Shown here piece after piece: positions 17,897 through 26,965 of a DNA stretch of 64,000 bases. The stretch is taken from NCBI RefSeq assembly GCF_041903755.1, contig NZ_JBBWVE010000020.1, positions 61,648-125,647 of the forward strand. Reading direction: 5' to 3'. Source of the DNA: Thiocapsa roseilacustris (GTDB taxonomy: Bacteria > Pseudomonadota > Gammaproteobacteria > Chromatiales > Chromatiaceae). Below the pieces are notes generated by a model. That model did not search any database, was not told the DNA's origin, and saw only the letters and a program-made list of their open reading frames with translations. How positions within the stretch are numbered: position 1 is the stretch's first letter; the number at the start of each line of letters is the position of its first letter. A program made the position numbers and the translations under genes.

Positions 17897-18900
17897 CTAA
17901 TCCCGCGGCGCCCCCCGCTCCAGGCCGAAGGCATCGGCGCGGGTTTCCGAGATCGCCCGGGCGATGGCCTCGTCGACCTCCACCGGCCGCTCGATCTGAC
18001 GGCGGATTTGCGCGATATAGCGCTCGATGCCGTGGTCGCGCACGCCCGGCACGAGCCCCTCGACACTCGCGTCGAAGACGGCCTGACGGTGGGCAGCGAG
18101 TCCCTCCGGACTCTCTTGGGCCTCTGTCCCCGCCCGTCCAGTCGCGAGATCTATATCGGTGGCGTTCTTCAGGTCACCAATGCGCGCCTGCAGTTCCTCG
18201 AGCTCGCTCGCGCTCAGCTCGTTCGGTTGGTTGCTCGCCTCCAGGGACTCCGTGTCCGCATCGAAGGCCTGCAACCCGCCTTGCGCATCGAACCAGAAGA
18301 GACGTCCCACATGTCGGTATCCCGGGGGCGCACCCGGGACGATGTCGTCGTCGTTGACGAAGCGGTGGAAGCGCTCTTGGTACCTCTGGCGGAGCAGGCG
18401 TGCCGGGCGGGCGCCCACCGCTTTCGGCTGACCGAACGTGTAGATGCCTGTGACGGGGTGCTGATCCACCCACTCTGCGGCGGTGATGGTCGCGAGTGCT
18501 CCGCCGAGACTGTGACCGGTCAGCCAGAGGCGCTTTCCGCCCACCCCGGCTTGTTGCACCGCGTCATCCACCAGGGTCCGTACCGCCTCGAAACCCGCCG
18601 AGAACCCCCGTGCACCCTGCCGTACGGCTGTTCCGTGGGAACCAAACTGGCATTCAGCAGCCAATCCCCGGTACTGTCGGTTCCGCGGAAGCTCACCAGC
18701 ACGCAAGCCTCGTCCCAGGCGACGAACCCCTGGGTATCACCGGCGGCAAAAAGACGGCATCCCGTGTATCCCCAGTTGTCCTTAGCGACCTGGATCACGC
18801 CTTGGCTGCCGCGGACGTAGGCGAGCTGGCTGGCCAGCGCCAGCGAAAGCGCGCTCTTCCAGGAAAAACCCTCCGACTTTAATGCGTTTCGATCGAACAT
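17897..18900 (-). pseudogene. Class 3 lipase, frameshifted in a G tract
   Basis: The N-terminal part (MFDRNALKSEGFSWKSALSL ... WDEACVLVSFRGTDSTGDWL) and the C-terminal part (SAGFEAVRTLVDDAVQQAG ... LTGHSLGGALATI) lie in different frames. They join at a five-C run on the plus strand (18604-18608); one more base would restore VHGGFSAGFE. The catalytic Ser lies in GHSLGG, the Asp in NDDDIVPG and the His in YRHVG, so the enzyme would be complete if the base is a sequencing error. The C-terminal 100 residues are helical and acidic. It is the second gene of the operon. Confidence 0.75.
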
Positions 18901-19098
18901 GTTTCCCTCTCTCCGTCATCTGCCCGAACCCGACTCACCAGACCCATCCGATTCCCGCTCGGAATGTCCGAAACTTTCGCGAATGGATGGCCACCAGAGC
19001 CTGTAGCTGAGACATTCCGGCGGCGAGAACGCCACCGACGAGGGTGCCGCTCCCAGCACGCACCGGGTCAGCGGCGAACGCTGACCGTGCACCCCGCG

Positions 19099-19996
19099 TC
19101 ATGAGGTGTGCCGCTGCCGTAGGCCCGTACGCAGCGCAAGCTCGCCGCCAAGGACCGTATCGTATTGATCGGCGTTTTGGGTCGCGGGATCAAACACAAG
19201 GCCAGTCATTTTCGCGATGTCGGAGATCGGATACATGGCCGGCACGAAGCCAGCCGGGACCATGAGCTCCCAATCGACCGCTTCGAGGTCTTGCTCCAAA
19301 ACGAAGCCGTAGGTGGCGAGGCATCTATCGGTGCGGGCGGCGATCAGCTTCCAGAAGCGTTTAGGAACCTTGGCCCGGAGCACCGCACCCCCCCTCTCCA
19401 GTGCCGACGAAAACCTCGTCCGCTGGGTCCAGGACGGGACCCGCAAAGACGCACAATCGCTCACTGGCGGCGTTGGCGAGTACCTGATTCTCAAGATCCC
19501 CCCAGTTGTCTTCCCCCCGCTGAGACTGGTTAAAGTCGGCCACCTGCGGGGAACAGTTGGTGACGTGGAACGTATCGCCATTGGCGCGGCGGACAACGTC
19601 GTAGCTGTCGCCCCAGGCTACGTCTTCCCGGCGCACGATGTGCCCCTTGTCGAACGCTTTTCGGTCCTTTGTGAAGAAGACATCCGGCAGCTGATACTTG
19701 GACTCCAGGCGCGGATCTAGGAACCAGCGCTCTTGGTCGTTCTCCCGGAGGTTACCGAGACCCTTGCGCGAGTAGTCTCGCCCGGGCTCCGGTTCCTTCA
19801 GGTCAGGCTCGGCGGTCACGTTGCTGGCGCAGACCAAGGCCAACCGGCGCTCGCGGTGCATCAAGATGGTGAAGTGCCGGTAGAGGAGCTCGGTGCGGCC
19901 GTCGCGCGTTTGCGCCACCACACCTTGGTCCTTCGGCTGCGGCAAGGGGGTCGACGCCGCCAGGAGGATGGTTGTGCCTCGCACGGCTCGGCACAA
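19099..19996 (-). pseudogene. DNA/RNA non-specific endonuclease (NUC type), frameshifted and N-terminally truncated
   Basis: The catalytic region is intact in the first frame: KGHIVRREDVAWGD carries the D-x-G-H motif as DKGH, and FHVTNCSPQVADFNQ carries the metal-binding Asn. After LDPADEVFVGTGE the frame is lost in a run of seven C on the plus strand (19388-19394); removing one base restores GGAVLRAKVPKRFWKLI, and the protein then ends LRQRHTS at 19099. The first codons (MCRAVRGTT) are translated repeat A, so the native N-terminus has been replaced by the repeat. First gene of the five-gene operon. Confidence 0.75.
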
Positions 19997-20036
19997 CCTA
20001 CGCCCTTGGCATGAAGGTTTCCGTAATTCGCCTTAA
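19970..20036. repeat. Palindromic repeat family A, half copy (copy 2)
   Basis: Inverted orientation. It carries GGTTGTGCCTCGC, then CGGCACAACCTACG and the outer end GGTTTCCGTAATTCGCCTTAA. Only one arm is present; it replaces the 5' end of the nuclease gene. Confidence 0.8.
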
Positions 20037-20078
20037 CCTCGACACTGCCTAGGCGCCGGCGCGGGCTGGCTTCTACAA

Positions 20079-20142
20079 GTGTTCCCCGCGTCTGCGGGAA
20101 TGAACCGCGTGGTGCGTAGGCGCGAAGCGCCCGTGTTCCCCG
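20079..20142. CRISPR. Orphan type I-E CRISPR repeat remnant
   Basis: Positions 20079-20107 form a 29-base unit beginning GTGTTCCCCGCG and ending GGGAATGAACCG, with the inner palindrome CCCCGCGTCTGCGGG. This matches the common type I-E repeat with one apparent difference. After a 25-base spacer-like stretch (20108-20132), the first ten bases of a second repeat (GTGTTCCCCG, 20133-20142) appear and then stop. No cas genes are in the window. It looks like the decayed end of an array. Confidence 0.68.
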
Positions 20143-20240
20143 AAGGCAAACAGCGCCAACCCGACCCCTCGCGCGGTCGATGTCCTTTCCTCGCCCCGGT
20201 GGCAGGTCGTCCGGCCTCCCCGACCTCGGAGCTTTGAGCC

Positions 20241-20625
20241 ATGTTTCTCGATCCTTTCCACGCGGCCGAAGACGGCACGCTCCGCATCTCCGCGCCGCAA
20301 GGCAGCGCCTTCGCCAAGGAGGTCGCGGGTGACTTCAATCCGATCCACGATGCGACGAATCCGCGCTTCTGTGTCCCCGGCGATCTCCTCTTTGCGCTTG
20401 TCCTCGCCCGATGTGGACATTGCTCTGGAATCGACCGAGCTGGAGGTGACGGGCAAGCGCGGCGAGGCCCGACTCGGGTTCCGCATGACGGCTGCCGGGG
20501 AGCCGGTCGGACAGGGCGCGAAGACCCTCATCCTGAGCGGCTTGCGGGCCTATGAGCCCGAGGCGTTAAGGGGGTTGGTGGAGCGCTATGCCGGGTGGAA
20601 GGCAACCGGTCGCGCCGGCGTCTGA
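20241..20625 (+). pseudogene. DUF3581-family gene with the middle deleted
   Basis: The 5' end encodes MFLDPFHAAEDGTLRISAPQ, then FAKEVAGDFNPIHDA and FCVPGDLLFALVLARCG, the start of DUF3581 proteins. At about 20415 the frame changes and the remaining sequence encodes ALESTELEVTGKRGEARLGF and QGAKTLILSGLRAYEPEA, the C-terminal part of the same family. About half of the usual ~230 residues are missing. The family function is unknown. Confidence 0.65.
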
Positions 20626-21055
20626 CCGCCTGATGGATGCTGGCTCGGGGGCTGCTCGGTCGGAGCTGGACATGCCCCCAGCTCGTAGACGACGGCAGGC
20701 CTCAGGCTGCAATCCATGTCGGGCAGGGCGATGCAGTCTTCCAAAGTGGGGTTTTTGTGCGGTTTGGGCTAGAAACCCCATGGTTCGGCCGCGACGGCTC
20801 GCCAACAGGATTGAAGAGTCACCGTCTTTCGGGTGCTGGGTGACCGGTCACGGCTGAACCTCGACGCCCTGCCGACCCGGATCGGATCGTCACGCCCGAC
20901 GGCGTCATCGCCCATGAGACGTCCCGCTGGCTACGGATCACAACCGGGTCGAGCCGGTTACGCTGCACGCGCGGGGATCATCGGCGCCGATGGCTCGCAC
21001 CTGCTTGGCGCGGCCGCGCGCGCTACCCGCCCGTCCCATCACCCGGAGAACCTCG
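20626..21055. other. 430 bases without a supportable gene
   Basis: I see no coding sequence that I can name. A short inverted pair TGGGGTTT (20739-20746) and AAACCCCA (near 20773) could form a weak hairpin downstream of the DUF3581 remnant. Confidence 0.4.
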
Positions 21056-21309
21056 ATGCGCTGGAAGACCGCCTACCGCTCCTTCTACTACGCGCAGGCC
21101 CCCGAGCCCGAGGACCTGGTGCTGGACCCGGCCGAGACGGCGCTGCTGTGCATCGACGTGCAGAACCTCTATCTGGAGATCCCGGCCGATCCGCAGGAGG
21201 CCGCGCGCTGGTTCCCCTTCCGCCGGCGCATGCGCGAGATCGTGATCCCGACATGATCGACTGCCAGGTGCTCGGCAGCGTGGAGCTGCGGGACATCATG
21301 GGGCTTTGA
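21056..21309 (+). pseudogene. Cysteine hydrolase (isochorismatase fold), core deleted
   Basis: The N-terminal part reads MRWKTAYRSFYYAQAPEPED, then LDPAETALLCIDVQNLYLEI, with the catalytic Asp in CIDVQN. After RMREIVIPT the frame stops at 21254-21256. An overlapping frame immediately gives MIDCQVLGSVELRDIMGL-stop, the expected C-terminal end of the family. The catalytic Lys and Cys region, about 130 residues, is absent. Confidence 0.62.
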
Positions 21310-21368
21310 GGGCGCGCGGTCATGCGCTCGCGCGGGCCTCGTCATCTCATTGCAGCGAGGACACGAGG

Positions 21369-22136
21369 ATGAACCCGACACGCGACCGGATCGGCTACGG
21401 CCTGATCCTGATCCTGCTGGGGTGCTGCATGGCGAGTCACGCGGCGGCGGCCACGCGCGAGACGATCGCCACGCCGCCGCCCGGCAGCCGGGAGCGGGGC
21501 GCGATCCTAGATGCCTTGCGCGCGGAGCTGACGCACCTGACGGGGCCGGATCTGGTCTTCGTCGTCGCGGTGCTGCGGGTGCGCGAGGGCTGGGCCTGGA
21601 TCGAGGCCGCCCCGCAATCGCGCGACGGGGCGCGCCGCTACGAGGAGGTCACCGCGCTCCTGCAGCGCCGGGACGGGCGCTGGACGGTGCAGGTCCTCGG
21701 CCCCTGTGACGAAGAAGACGACCCGGCGGCCTGCGCCGCGGACACCGACCCCGAGCGGCTCGCGAAGCGCTTCCCGACGCTGCCGCCGGGCCTGGTGCCG
21801 CGCGAGGCCGGGTCCGGCGCGAACGCGGTGCGCGAGGGTGCGTCCGAGACGACGGCCGACGGCTGCGCACCGCCGCGTTTCGTGCGCTCCTCGCTGGACT
21901 GGGGTGCCGTGTTCGCCGAGCTCGACTGGACCCCTCCGCACGAGTCGTCTCGAGGGTGGAGCACACTCTCGGGCGACCTGCGCATCCAGGGCACGGTGAT
22001 CCTGGAGAGCGGGCAGATCCCGCGCGACCCGACCTGTCGCGCTGCGAACGGCGCGCGGCCGGAGCGCGCCGCGTGCCGTTTTATGGTGTCGCGCGATCGC
22101 CTGCTGGAGGGCCGATGTCGGCATGGGCCGTGTCGC
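21369..22136 (+). CDS. Exported hypothetical protein, C-terminus uncertain
   Basis: Starts MNPTRDRIGYGLILILLGCC with a signal peptide ending near HAAAA. The mature part is soluble and acidic (DLVFVVAVLRVREGWAWIEA; RRYEEVTALLQRRDGRWTVQ; CDEEDDPAACAADTDPERLA). The frame stays open to 22859, but beyond about 22136 it is antisense to a clear methyltransferase gene and loses coding character. The true C-terminus is therefore unclear, and the gene may be truncated or frameshifted near ACRFMVSRDRLLEG. I do not recognise the family. Confidence 0.5.
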
Positions 22137-22949
22137 TCACCGGGTGCCGACGACGGTATAGGCGGTGAGACTGCACAGGAAGCCGCCGGTGCGGCCGAGC
22201 AACGCCTGCTCGGCGCGCCATGCCTCGGCCGCCGCCGCCGAGAGGGCGCCGTCGCGCACCGCGCGGTCGAGGGTGTCCGACACGTTGTAGACGCGGTCGG
22301 CCAGGTCGACCTCCCGGATCAGCGAGACGCTCGGCTCGACGTGCACGGCGTGAAAGCCGGCCGCGAGCAGCATGCGCGGCAGGTCCCGTCCGATCCAGGG
22401 GTTGGTGAAGGCATGGGCCCAGCGGCTTTGGACGAGCGCTGTCGTCTCGCGCAGGCGGCTGCTCAGGGCGAAGGTGCCCCAGTCGTTGTCGTAGGCGAGC
22501 AGGCACCCGCCGGGGCGCAGCACGCGCGCCGCCTCGTCGATCGCCCGTTGCGGGTCGCGGATGTGCTGCAGGACGCGATCGATCCGGCAGCGATCCACGC
22601 TCGCCGGCGCGAAGGGCAGGGCGCGGGCATCGGCCTGCACGAACGCGAGCCCGTTTGCCGCGGCGGTGCGCGCCCGCGCCTCCGCCAGCAGGCGCCGGCT
22701 GCGGTCGATGCCGAAGACGCGCCCGCGGGGTGCGACCCGCTCGGCCAGGCGGCGGGCGTCGTCGCCGAGTCCGCAGCCGATCTCGAGGATCGTCTGACCG
22801 GCGTGCAGATCGAGCAGGACAGCGCTGCGCGCCTTGTAGGCCCGGAAGTAAGGCAGTGAATCGAGCAACTCCAGGCAGCGGGTGTAGTCCGCCGTGCGCG
22901 TGCTCGCATCGACATCGGGGAAGCCGGCGGCAAGATACTCGGCGGGCAT
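22137..22949 (-). CDS. Class I SAM-dependent methyltransferase
   Basis: 270 residues. Motif I is ILEIGCGLGDDARRLAERV with an acidic residue after it (GIDRSRRLL). Motif II/III follows in FVQADARALPFAPASVDRCR and LQHIRDPQRAIDEAARVLRP. The fold is that of small-molecule methyltransferases of the ubiE/menG type; the substrate is unknown. It is convergent with the exported protein gene. The long minus frame that extends past the ATG on both sides is a shadow. Confidence 0.85.
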   Translation of the reverse strand: MPAEYLAAGFPDVDASTRTADYTRCLELLDSLPYFRAYKARSAVLLDLHAGQTILEIGCGLGDDARRLAERVAPRGRVFGIDRSRRLLAEARARTAAANGLAFVQADARALPFAPASVDRCRIDRVLQHIRDPQRAIDEAARVLRPGGCLLAYDNDWGTFALSSRLRETTALVQSRWAHAFTNPWIGRDLPRMLLAAGFHAVHVEPSVSLIREVDLADRVYNVSDTLDRAVRDGALSAAAAEAWRAEQALLGRTGGFLCSLTAYTVVGTR

Positions 22950-23350
22950 CGGCGTGAGGCGCAGGGCCGGGGGCAGGAGAGAAAGTCGCCATCATCCCGC
23001 AAACGGCGGCGATCGTCGCCGGGTCGTTTCGACCCCGGTCACGCGCCACGCCGGATCCCGAGCCGCTCATCGCTCGACGACGGACGCGTCCTCGGGCGAG
23101 GGGATGACCCGGCGCGGCCTTGCCCTTGCCTTGACAGGTCTTTCGGACGGTCCCTAGCCTGCCGCGGCGCTCATCGTCGGCGTCGCGATGCGGGATCGGC
23201 CGGGCGCGATGGCCCGTGCGTGCTCGCCGCGGCGCACCTCCCGTGCCGTCCGGCGCGACCCGTGACGCCGAGGGACGCGCATCCGAGCGGGTCACGAGCC
23301 CTCGCGGGACGGGCAACCGACACCCACATCCACCCGACCCGGTACCCGCG
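22950..23350. other. 400-base gap without a supportable gene
   Basis: Separates the divergent methyltransferase and lipocalin genes. It should contain both promoters, but no clear -35/-10 pair stood out in this GC-rich stretch. Confidence 0.4.
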
Positions 23351-23923
23351 ATGAATCCTCGCCCGTGGCTGCTCGTACTTTTCCTCCTGCTCCCGATGCT
23401 GTTGGCGGCCGGTTGTACCGGCGTGCCGGAGGGCATCGCGCCGGTGCGGGGTTTCGACGCCGAGCGCTACCTCGGCACCTGGCACGAGATCGCCCGTCTG
23501 GACCACCGCTTCGAGCGCGGTCTGGAGCAGGTGACCGCCACTTACAGTCGGCGCGAGGACGGAGGTCTAGCCGTGCTCAACCGGGGTTACGACCCCGCCG
23601 CGGGTGTCTGGAAGAGCGCCGAGGGACGGGCCTACTTCCAGTCCACGCCGGACGTCGCCAGCCTGAAGGTCAGTTTCTTCGGCCCCTTCTACGGCGGCTA
23701 TCACGTTTTCGAGTTGGATCCCGAATACCGCTGGGCGATGATCTCGGGGCCGACGCGGGAGTATTTGTGGATCCTGGCCCGGCAACCGCAACTGCCGGCC
23801 GAGATCCTGGAGGATCTGATCGCCAAGGCACGGGCGGCCGGTTTCGAGACCGGCGCGCTGATCTTCCCCCTGCCCAGCGTGGCACCGGTCGTAACTTCAG
23901 CAGTGCCGGATGAGGATCGGTGA
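23351..23923 (+). CDS. blc: Outer-membrane lipocalin (Blc type)
   Basis: 190 residues starting MNPRPWLLVLFLLLPMLLAA. The lipobox is LLAAGC at residues 18-23, so it is a lipoprotein. The lipocalin signature follows: FDAERYLGTWHEIARLDHRF, the GxW motif being in GTWHE. Later strands include SLKVSFFGPFYGGYHVFEL and REYLWILARQP. Bacterial lipocalins bind lipophilic molecules at the outer membrane. The gene stands alone. Confidence 0.92.
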   Translation: MNPRPWLLVLFLLLPMLLAAGCTGVPEGIAPVRGFDAERYLGTWHEIARLDHRFERGLEQVTATYSRREDGGLAVLNRGYDPAAGVWKSAEGRAYFQSTPDVASLKVSFFGPFYGGYHVFELDPEYRWAMISGPTREYLWILARQPQLPAEILEDLIAKARAAGFETGALIFPLPSVAPVVTSAVPDEDR

Positions 23924-24099
23924 GGGGCTTACTCGGACGACGGTAAGGTGCGAATCGGAATATCCATCGCACGCTGGGCCAGTCTCCGGCGTGTCGTGTC
24001 CCCAAACCGCCGTGCGAACGAGGGCAGCTCCCCTGCCCCCCTGCCGGACCGCTTGGGATCAGGCGCAGGCCGTCCGGGTCGCGGCGATCGAGCATCGTC

Positions 24100-24342
24100 T
24101 CATGGGGCCTCCACGGCCTTCTCTTGCGGTGTCTTGGCCTTGATCGTCAAGGCATGCAGCGCGCCGGACTTCAAGTCGTCCTTGAACAGCGCCAAGACGC
24201 TCTTTTGGCGTTGCAGCAGCCCTTGTCCGGCAAAACTTTCGCTGACGATGTGGAGCTCGAAATTGCAGTCGGCCCCGGCGATGTCTACGACCGCGTCCGG
24301 GTGTTCGGCACGAACGCGTTTGACGATTTCATTCTGGTCCAT
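24100..24342 (-). CDS. BolA family protein
   Basis: 80 residues. NEIVKRVRAEHPDAVVDIAG and HIVSESFAGQGLLQRQKSVL show the BolA fold with its helix-turn-helix-like region. BolA proteins bind Fe-S clusters together with monothiol glutaredoxins. The next gene upstream is exactly such a glutaredoxin (gap 20 bases), a strong conserved pairing. Confidence 0.88.
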   Translation of the reverse strand: MDQNEIVKRVRAEHPDAVVDIAGADCNFELHIVSESFAGQGLLQRQKSVLALFKDDLKSGALHALTIKAKTPQEKAVEAP

Positions 24343-24362
24343 GTGTGATCCTCGGTCTCGTG

Positions 24363-24677
24363 TCAGGCGGCCGCGTCTTTCAGCATCGGCAGCAGTTCGC
24401 CGCTCGCAAGCATGGCCTCGATGATGTCGCTGCCGCCGATGATCTCGCCCTTGATGAAGAGTTGCGGGAAGGTGGGAAAATCCGAGACCTCGGGCAGCGC
24501 CTGCATGAACAGGGGTGCGGCCAAGACATCGACATAGGCGAACTCCACCCCGGTCGATTGCAGCGCGGCCGCGGCCTTGGCGGAGAACCCGCAGCGTGGC
24601 TCGCGCGGGGTGCCCTTCATAGACAGGACGACTGGGTTTTCCTCGAGTTGTTGACGGATCTTGTCGGTGGTTTTCAT
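24363..24677 (-). CDS. grxD: Monothiol glutaredoxin, Grx4 family
   Basis: 104 residues from MKTTDKIRQQLEENPVVLSM. The CGFS active site is in PREPRCGFSAKAAAAL; the glutathione-binding TFPQLFIKGEIIGGSDII follows. These proteins carry or transfer [2Fe-2S] clusters with BolA. An upstream in-frame extension of 60 codons was rejected because the family starts here. Confidence 0.93.
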   Translation of the reverse strand: MKTTDKIRQQLEENPVVLSMKGTPREPRCGFSAKAAAALQSTGVEFAYVDVLAAPLFMQALPEVSDFPTFPQLFIKGEIIGGSDIIEAMLASGELLPMLKDAAA

Positions 24678-24766
24678 CGGGATTGCTCGCTGTGGGAGTT
24701 CAGTGGTCGGTTGGCGGTTGTTTGCCCGGCGCATGCAGTCACCGGCGAGATGTAAACGCGCCCAAG

Positions 24767-25162
24767 TCAGGGCAGGCCCGTCACGCGTTTGTCGACGAGG
24801 TAGATCTGACCGTCGATCTCCATGGACCGCAACGACTCGAGTCGCTCGCCGGAGCACAAGACACTCAAGGATTCACCCGTCGTCGGGTCATAGACGATGC
24901 CGTGCATGGAGCAGCGCAGGTGCTCGTGCTCTGCATCGAAGACCGCGTCGTGCATGCAGTCCAGACGCCGCACCATGTGCACGCACTGATTCAAGTAGGC
25001 GTAGACCTGGCCGCCGTGTCGCAGCACGATGGCGCTCTGCGGCTCGTGCTTGAACAGCACGGGGATGATGCGATGCTGACGATCCGTCAAATCAGCGCTG
25101 GCACAGACCGGCAGCTTGCGTTTGCCGCGCGCCGAAGCGCGTTGGGTTGGTGTCGTGCCCAC
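24767..25162 (-). CDS. Small Rieske-type [2Fe-2S] protein
   Basis: 131 residues. Cluster ligands are Cys-x-His in LNQCVHMVRRLDCMHD and Cys-x2-His in RCSMHGIVYDPTTGE, spaced as in Rieske ferredoxins. No signal peptide or membrane helix, so a soluble electron carrier is likely. It lies three bases downstream of the hemerythrin gene, suggesting a redox or oxygen-linked operon. Confidence 0.87.
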   Translation of the reverse strand: MGTTPTQRASARGKRKLPVCASADLTDRQHRIIPVLFKHEPQSAIVLRHGGQVYAYLNQCVHMVRRLDCMHDAVFDAEHEHLRCSMHGIVYDPTTGESLSVLCSGERLESLRSMEIDGQIYLVDKRVTGLP

Positions 25163-25165
25163 CGG

Positions 25166-25570
25166 TCAGGAACCCGGGTTCGCATTCAGATGTGCGGCCA
25201 GGGCGCTGTCCATGGCCACGGCATGCACTGCGAACCAAGTCGGCAAGTAGTCGCGCACATAGGCTCGGCCCATGGTCAGTTTGCCCCGGGTCGAGCGTTG
25301 ACCGATGGCTCTGAGATCGCTCAGCACACGCCGATGATCGCCGCGATGTTCCTGCAGCGCCGGAAACCGAGTCTCGATCATCCACCGCTCTTCCTGGTCG
25401 AAATGCGCCGCGGTGTGGTCGACGAGGCGCTCGAACATCTCGAGGAAGCGGGCTTGATCGGCCTCGGCCATGGCGTTGATCAAGGCGATGAACTCGCCAT
25501 GAACATGATCCATCGCCTGCGCACCGAGGCGGAAGCGGCTGTCGTCGGGATCGATCAGGAGCCCGCTCAT
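25166..25570 (-). CDS. Bacteriohemerythrin-like protein
   Basis: 134 residues. The iron-ligand pattern is present: MDHVHGEF near residue 20, HTAAHFDQEE near 53, EHRGDHRR near 74 and WFAVHAVAMD near 113. Hemerythrins bind O2 at a di-iron site and are common in microaerophilic and phototrophic bacteria. Its ATG overlaps the stop of the upstream Cys-rich gene by four bases. Confidence 0.88.
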   Translation of the reverse strand: MSGLLIDPDDSRFRLGAQAMDHVHGEFIALINAMAEADQARFLEMFERLVDHTAAHFDQEERWMIETRFPALQEHRGDHRRVLSDLRAIGQRSTRGKLTMGRAYVRDYLPTWFAVHAVAMDSALAAHLNANPGS

Positions 25571-25794
25571 TTCGGCTGTTCCCGGCGATAGGCGATGGTC
25601 TTGAACAGCTTGCGAGCGACGTAGGTGGCGTACTCTTCGCTGTTGTCGTAGTCACGTTCCATCGCCAGGTTGGCCAGCTCGTCGACGCATGCCCGGAGCC
25701 TTGCGATCTCGCTCGATTCTCGGCCACACGTCAGACAGCGCTCGCCATTGTCGCGGCAGGCGTTCTTGCCATGACAGGGTTCGAAGCGGGCCAT
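25567..25794 (-). CDS. Small cysteine-rich hypothetical protein
   Basis: 75 residues: MARFEPCHGKNACRDNGERC, then LTCGRESSEIARLRACVDEL. Four cysteines in the first 23 residues suggest a metal-binding site, followed by a helical tail. Translationally coupled to the hemerythrin gene (ATGA overlap). Not assigned to a family. Confidence 0.7.
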   Translation of the reverse strand: MARFEPCHGKNACRDNGERCLTCGRESSEIARLRACVDELANLAMERDYDNSEEYATYVARKLFKTIAYRREQPK

Positions 25795-26965
25795 GGCTCA
25801 GCTCCCTCCGGGTCGTGTGGCGAAGGTCTGCCGGACAGCGTTGCGGCGGCGGGCGTCCGCGCACCGGAGTGCGTCGTCTCGAGCAAGGCAGACAGCCGCG
25901 CTCAATTTGCGTGAAAGCGGTACGGCCTCTGCCTGCGCTCTCGGTTTGCGTAGAGGGTTTGATCGCATGGGATCGCTCTGCCCTGCTGTTGTGCTTTGGC
26001 TGTCCCTAGCAAACGACGGACCAATGATAGCGAACGGCTTTTCAGCGACGTACCAGTTACAACGGCCCGTTGCGACAGCAAGGTGTCGCATTCGCGACAT
26101 CGGCAGGCCAGCTTAAAGCCGCTGCGAACGGGAATGGTTAGATCCGCTTGTGGGGGCAGCACAGACGGTTCGACGCGAGCGCGGCCCGTCGCCGGCTGTC
26201 GTGGCGCGTGAAGACGTCGCCACATCCGGACCGGCGGCGCTTACGTTCTACGATGGCCCCCTGTGCCGGGGACGTGGTGCCCTCTCAGCCGGGATCGCCT
26301 TGCCTGATCGCTGCAACGCTCGACGCAACCACCGATGAGAATCCCCCGGTCGTGCCCGCCCGGTTGCTGGCGCCGGGTGCCAAGAGCCGGTTGGCCACGC
26401 TCTTCAGCTGCCGAGGGTGCGTCGAAGTGAGGAGTCCCGGACCGGAGCTCCGGCCGCTGCCGGCGTCGATTGCCGGGGGCGGACCGGTGCGGAGGTGCGG
26501 GGCGGGGTGGCCCGGCAACGGATCTGTCCGGGCTCTGTCGTGCTCGGCTTTCGCGATGGCGTGCCGACCGGGCGGAGAGATCGGCGTCAGCTCAAGCGAC
26601 ACCGGTCGGTGATCGCTGGTCTGCCGGTTCTTCGCCGCTCCGGCGTTGGCTCGCTCGAACGCTTCATGCTCTACCTGGCCGGCGTAGGCGTTTGCCCCCA
26701 GGGTTATGGCGCCACTGCACATGGCTTGGCTCATCATGATGTGATCGAGGATGTTGGTGGAACAGGTGGCCGAGTGGCGTGGCATGCGCAGCGTAGGCGG
26801 GATCGGGCTTGCCGGGGCAGCCCCACGGAGGAGCCGTAGGTGCGCATTGCGCCCGCACGACCCCTCGCCGCGTCATCCGTACTCGCGCTCCGGCTTGGGC
26901 GGCAGCTGAGCGGGACATCGAGACTCTTACGCGGCTACGGAGGCATACTCCGCCCAAAAAGAAAA
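25795..26965. other. 1.2 kb without a supportable gene
   Basis: Several open frames exist on both strands but none has a convincing start, codon pattern or family signature. A plus-strand scrap near 26246 reads ALTFYDGPLC, reminiscent of the start of DCC-type thiol-disulfide oxidoreductases, and a minus-strand scrap near 26700 reads HIMMSQAMCSGAITLGANAY; neither is enough for a call. The region may be decayed like its neighbours. Confidence 0.4.

Noticed and set aside
22137..22859. Open plus-strand frame continuing from the exported protein
   Set aside because: It lies antisense to a clear SAM methyltransferase and has the Arg/Ala-rich composition of a shadow frame.
26285..26785. Minus-strand frame with HIMMSQAMCSGAITLGANAY
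   Set aside because: The first third looks plausible but the rest is Pro/Arg-rich; no family, no clear start, no partner.
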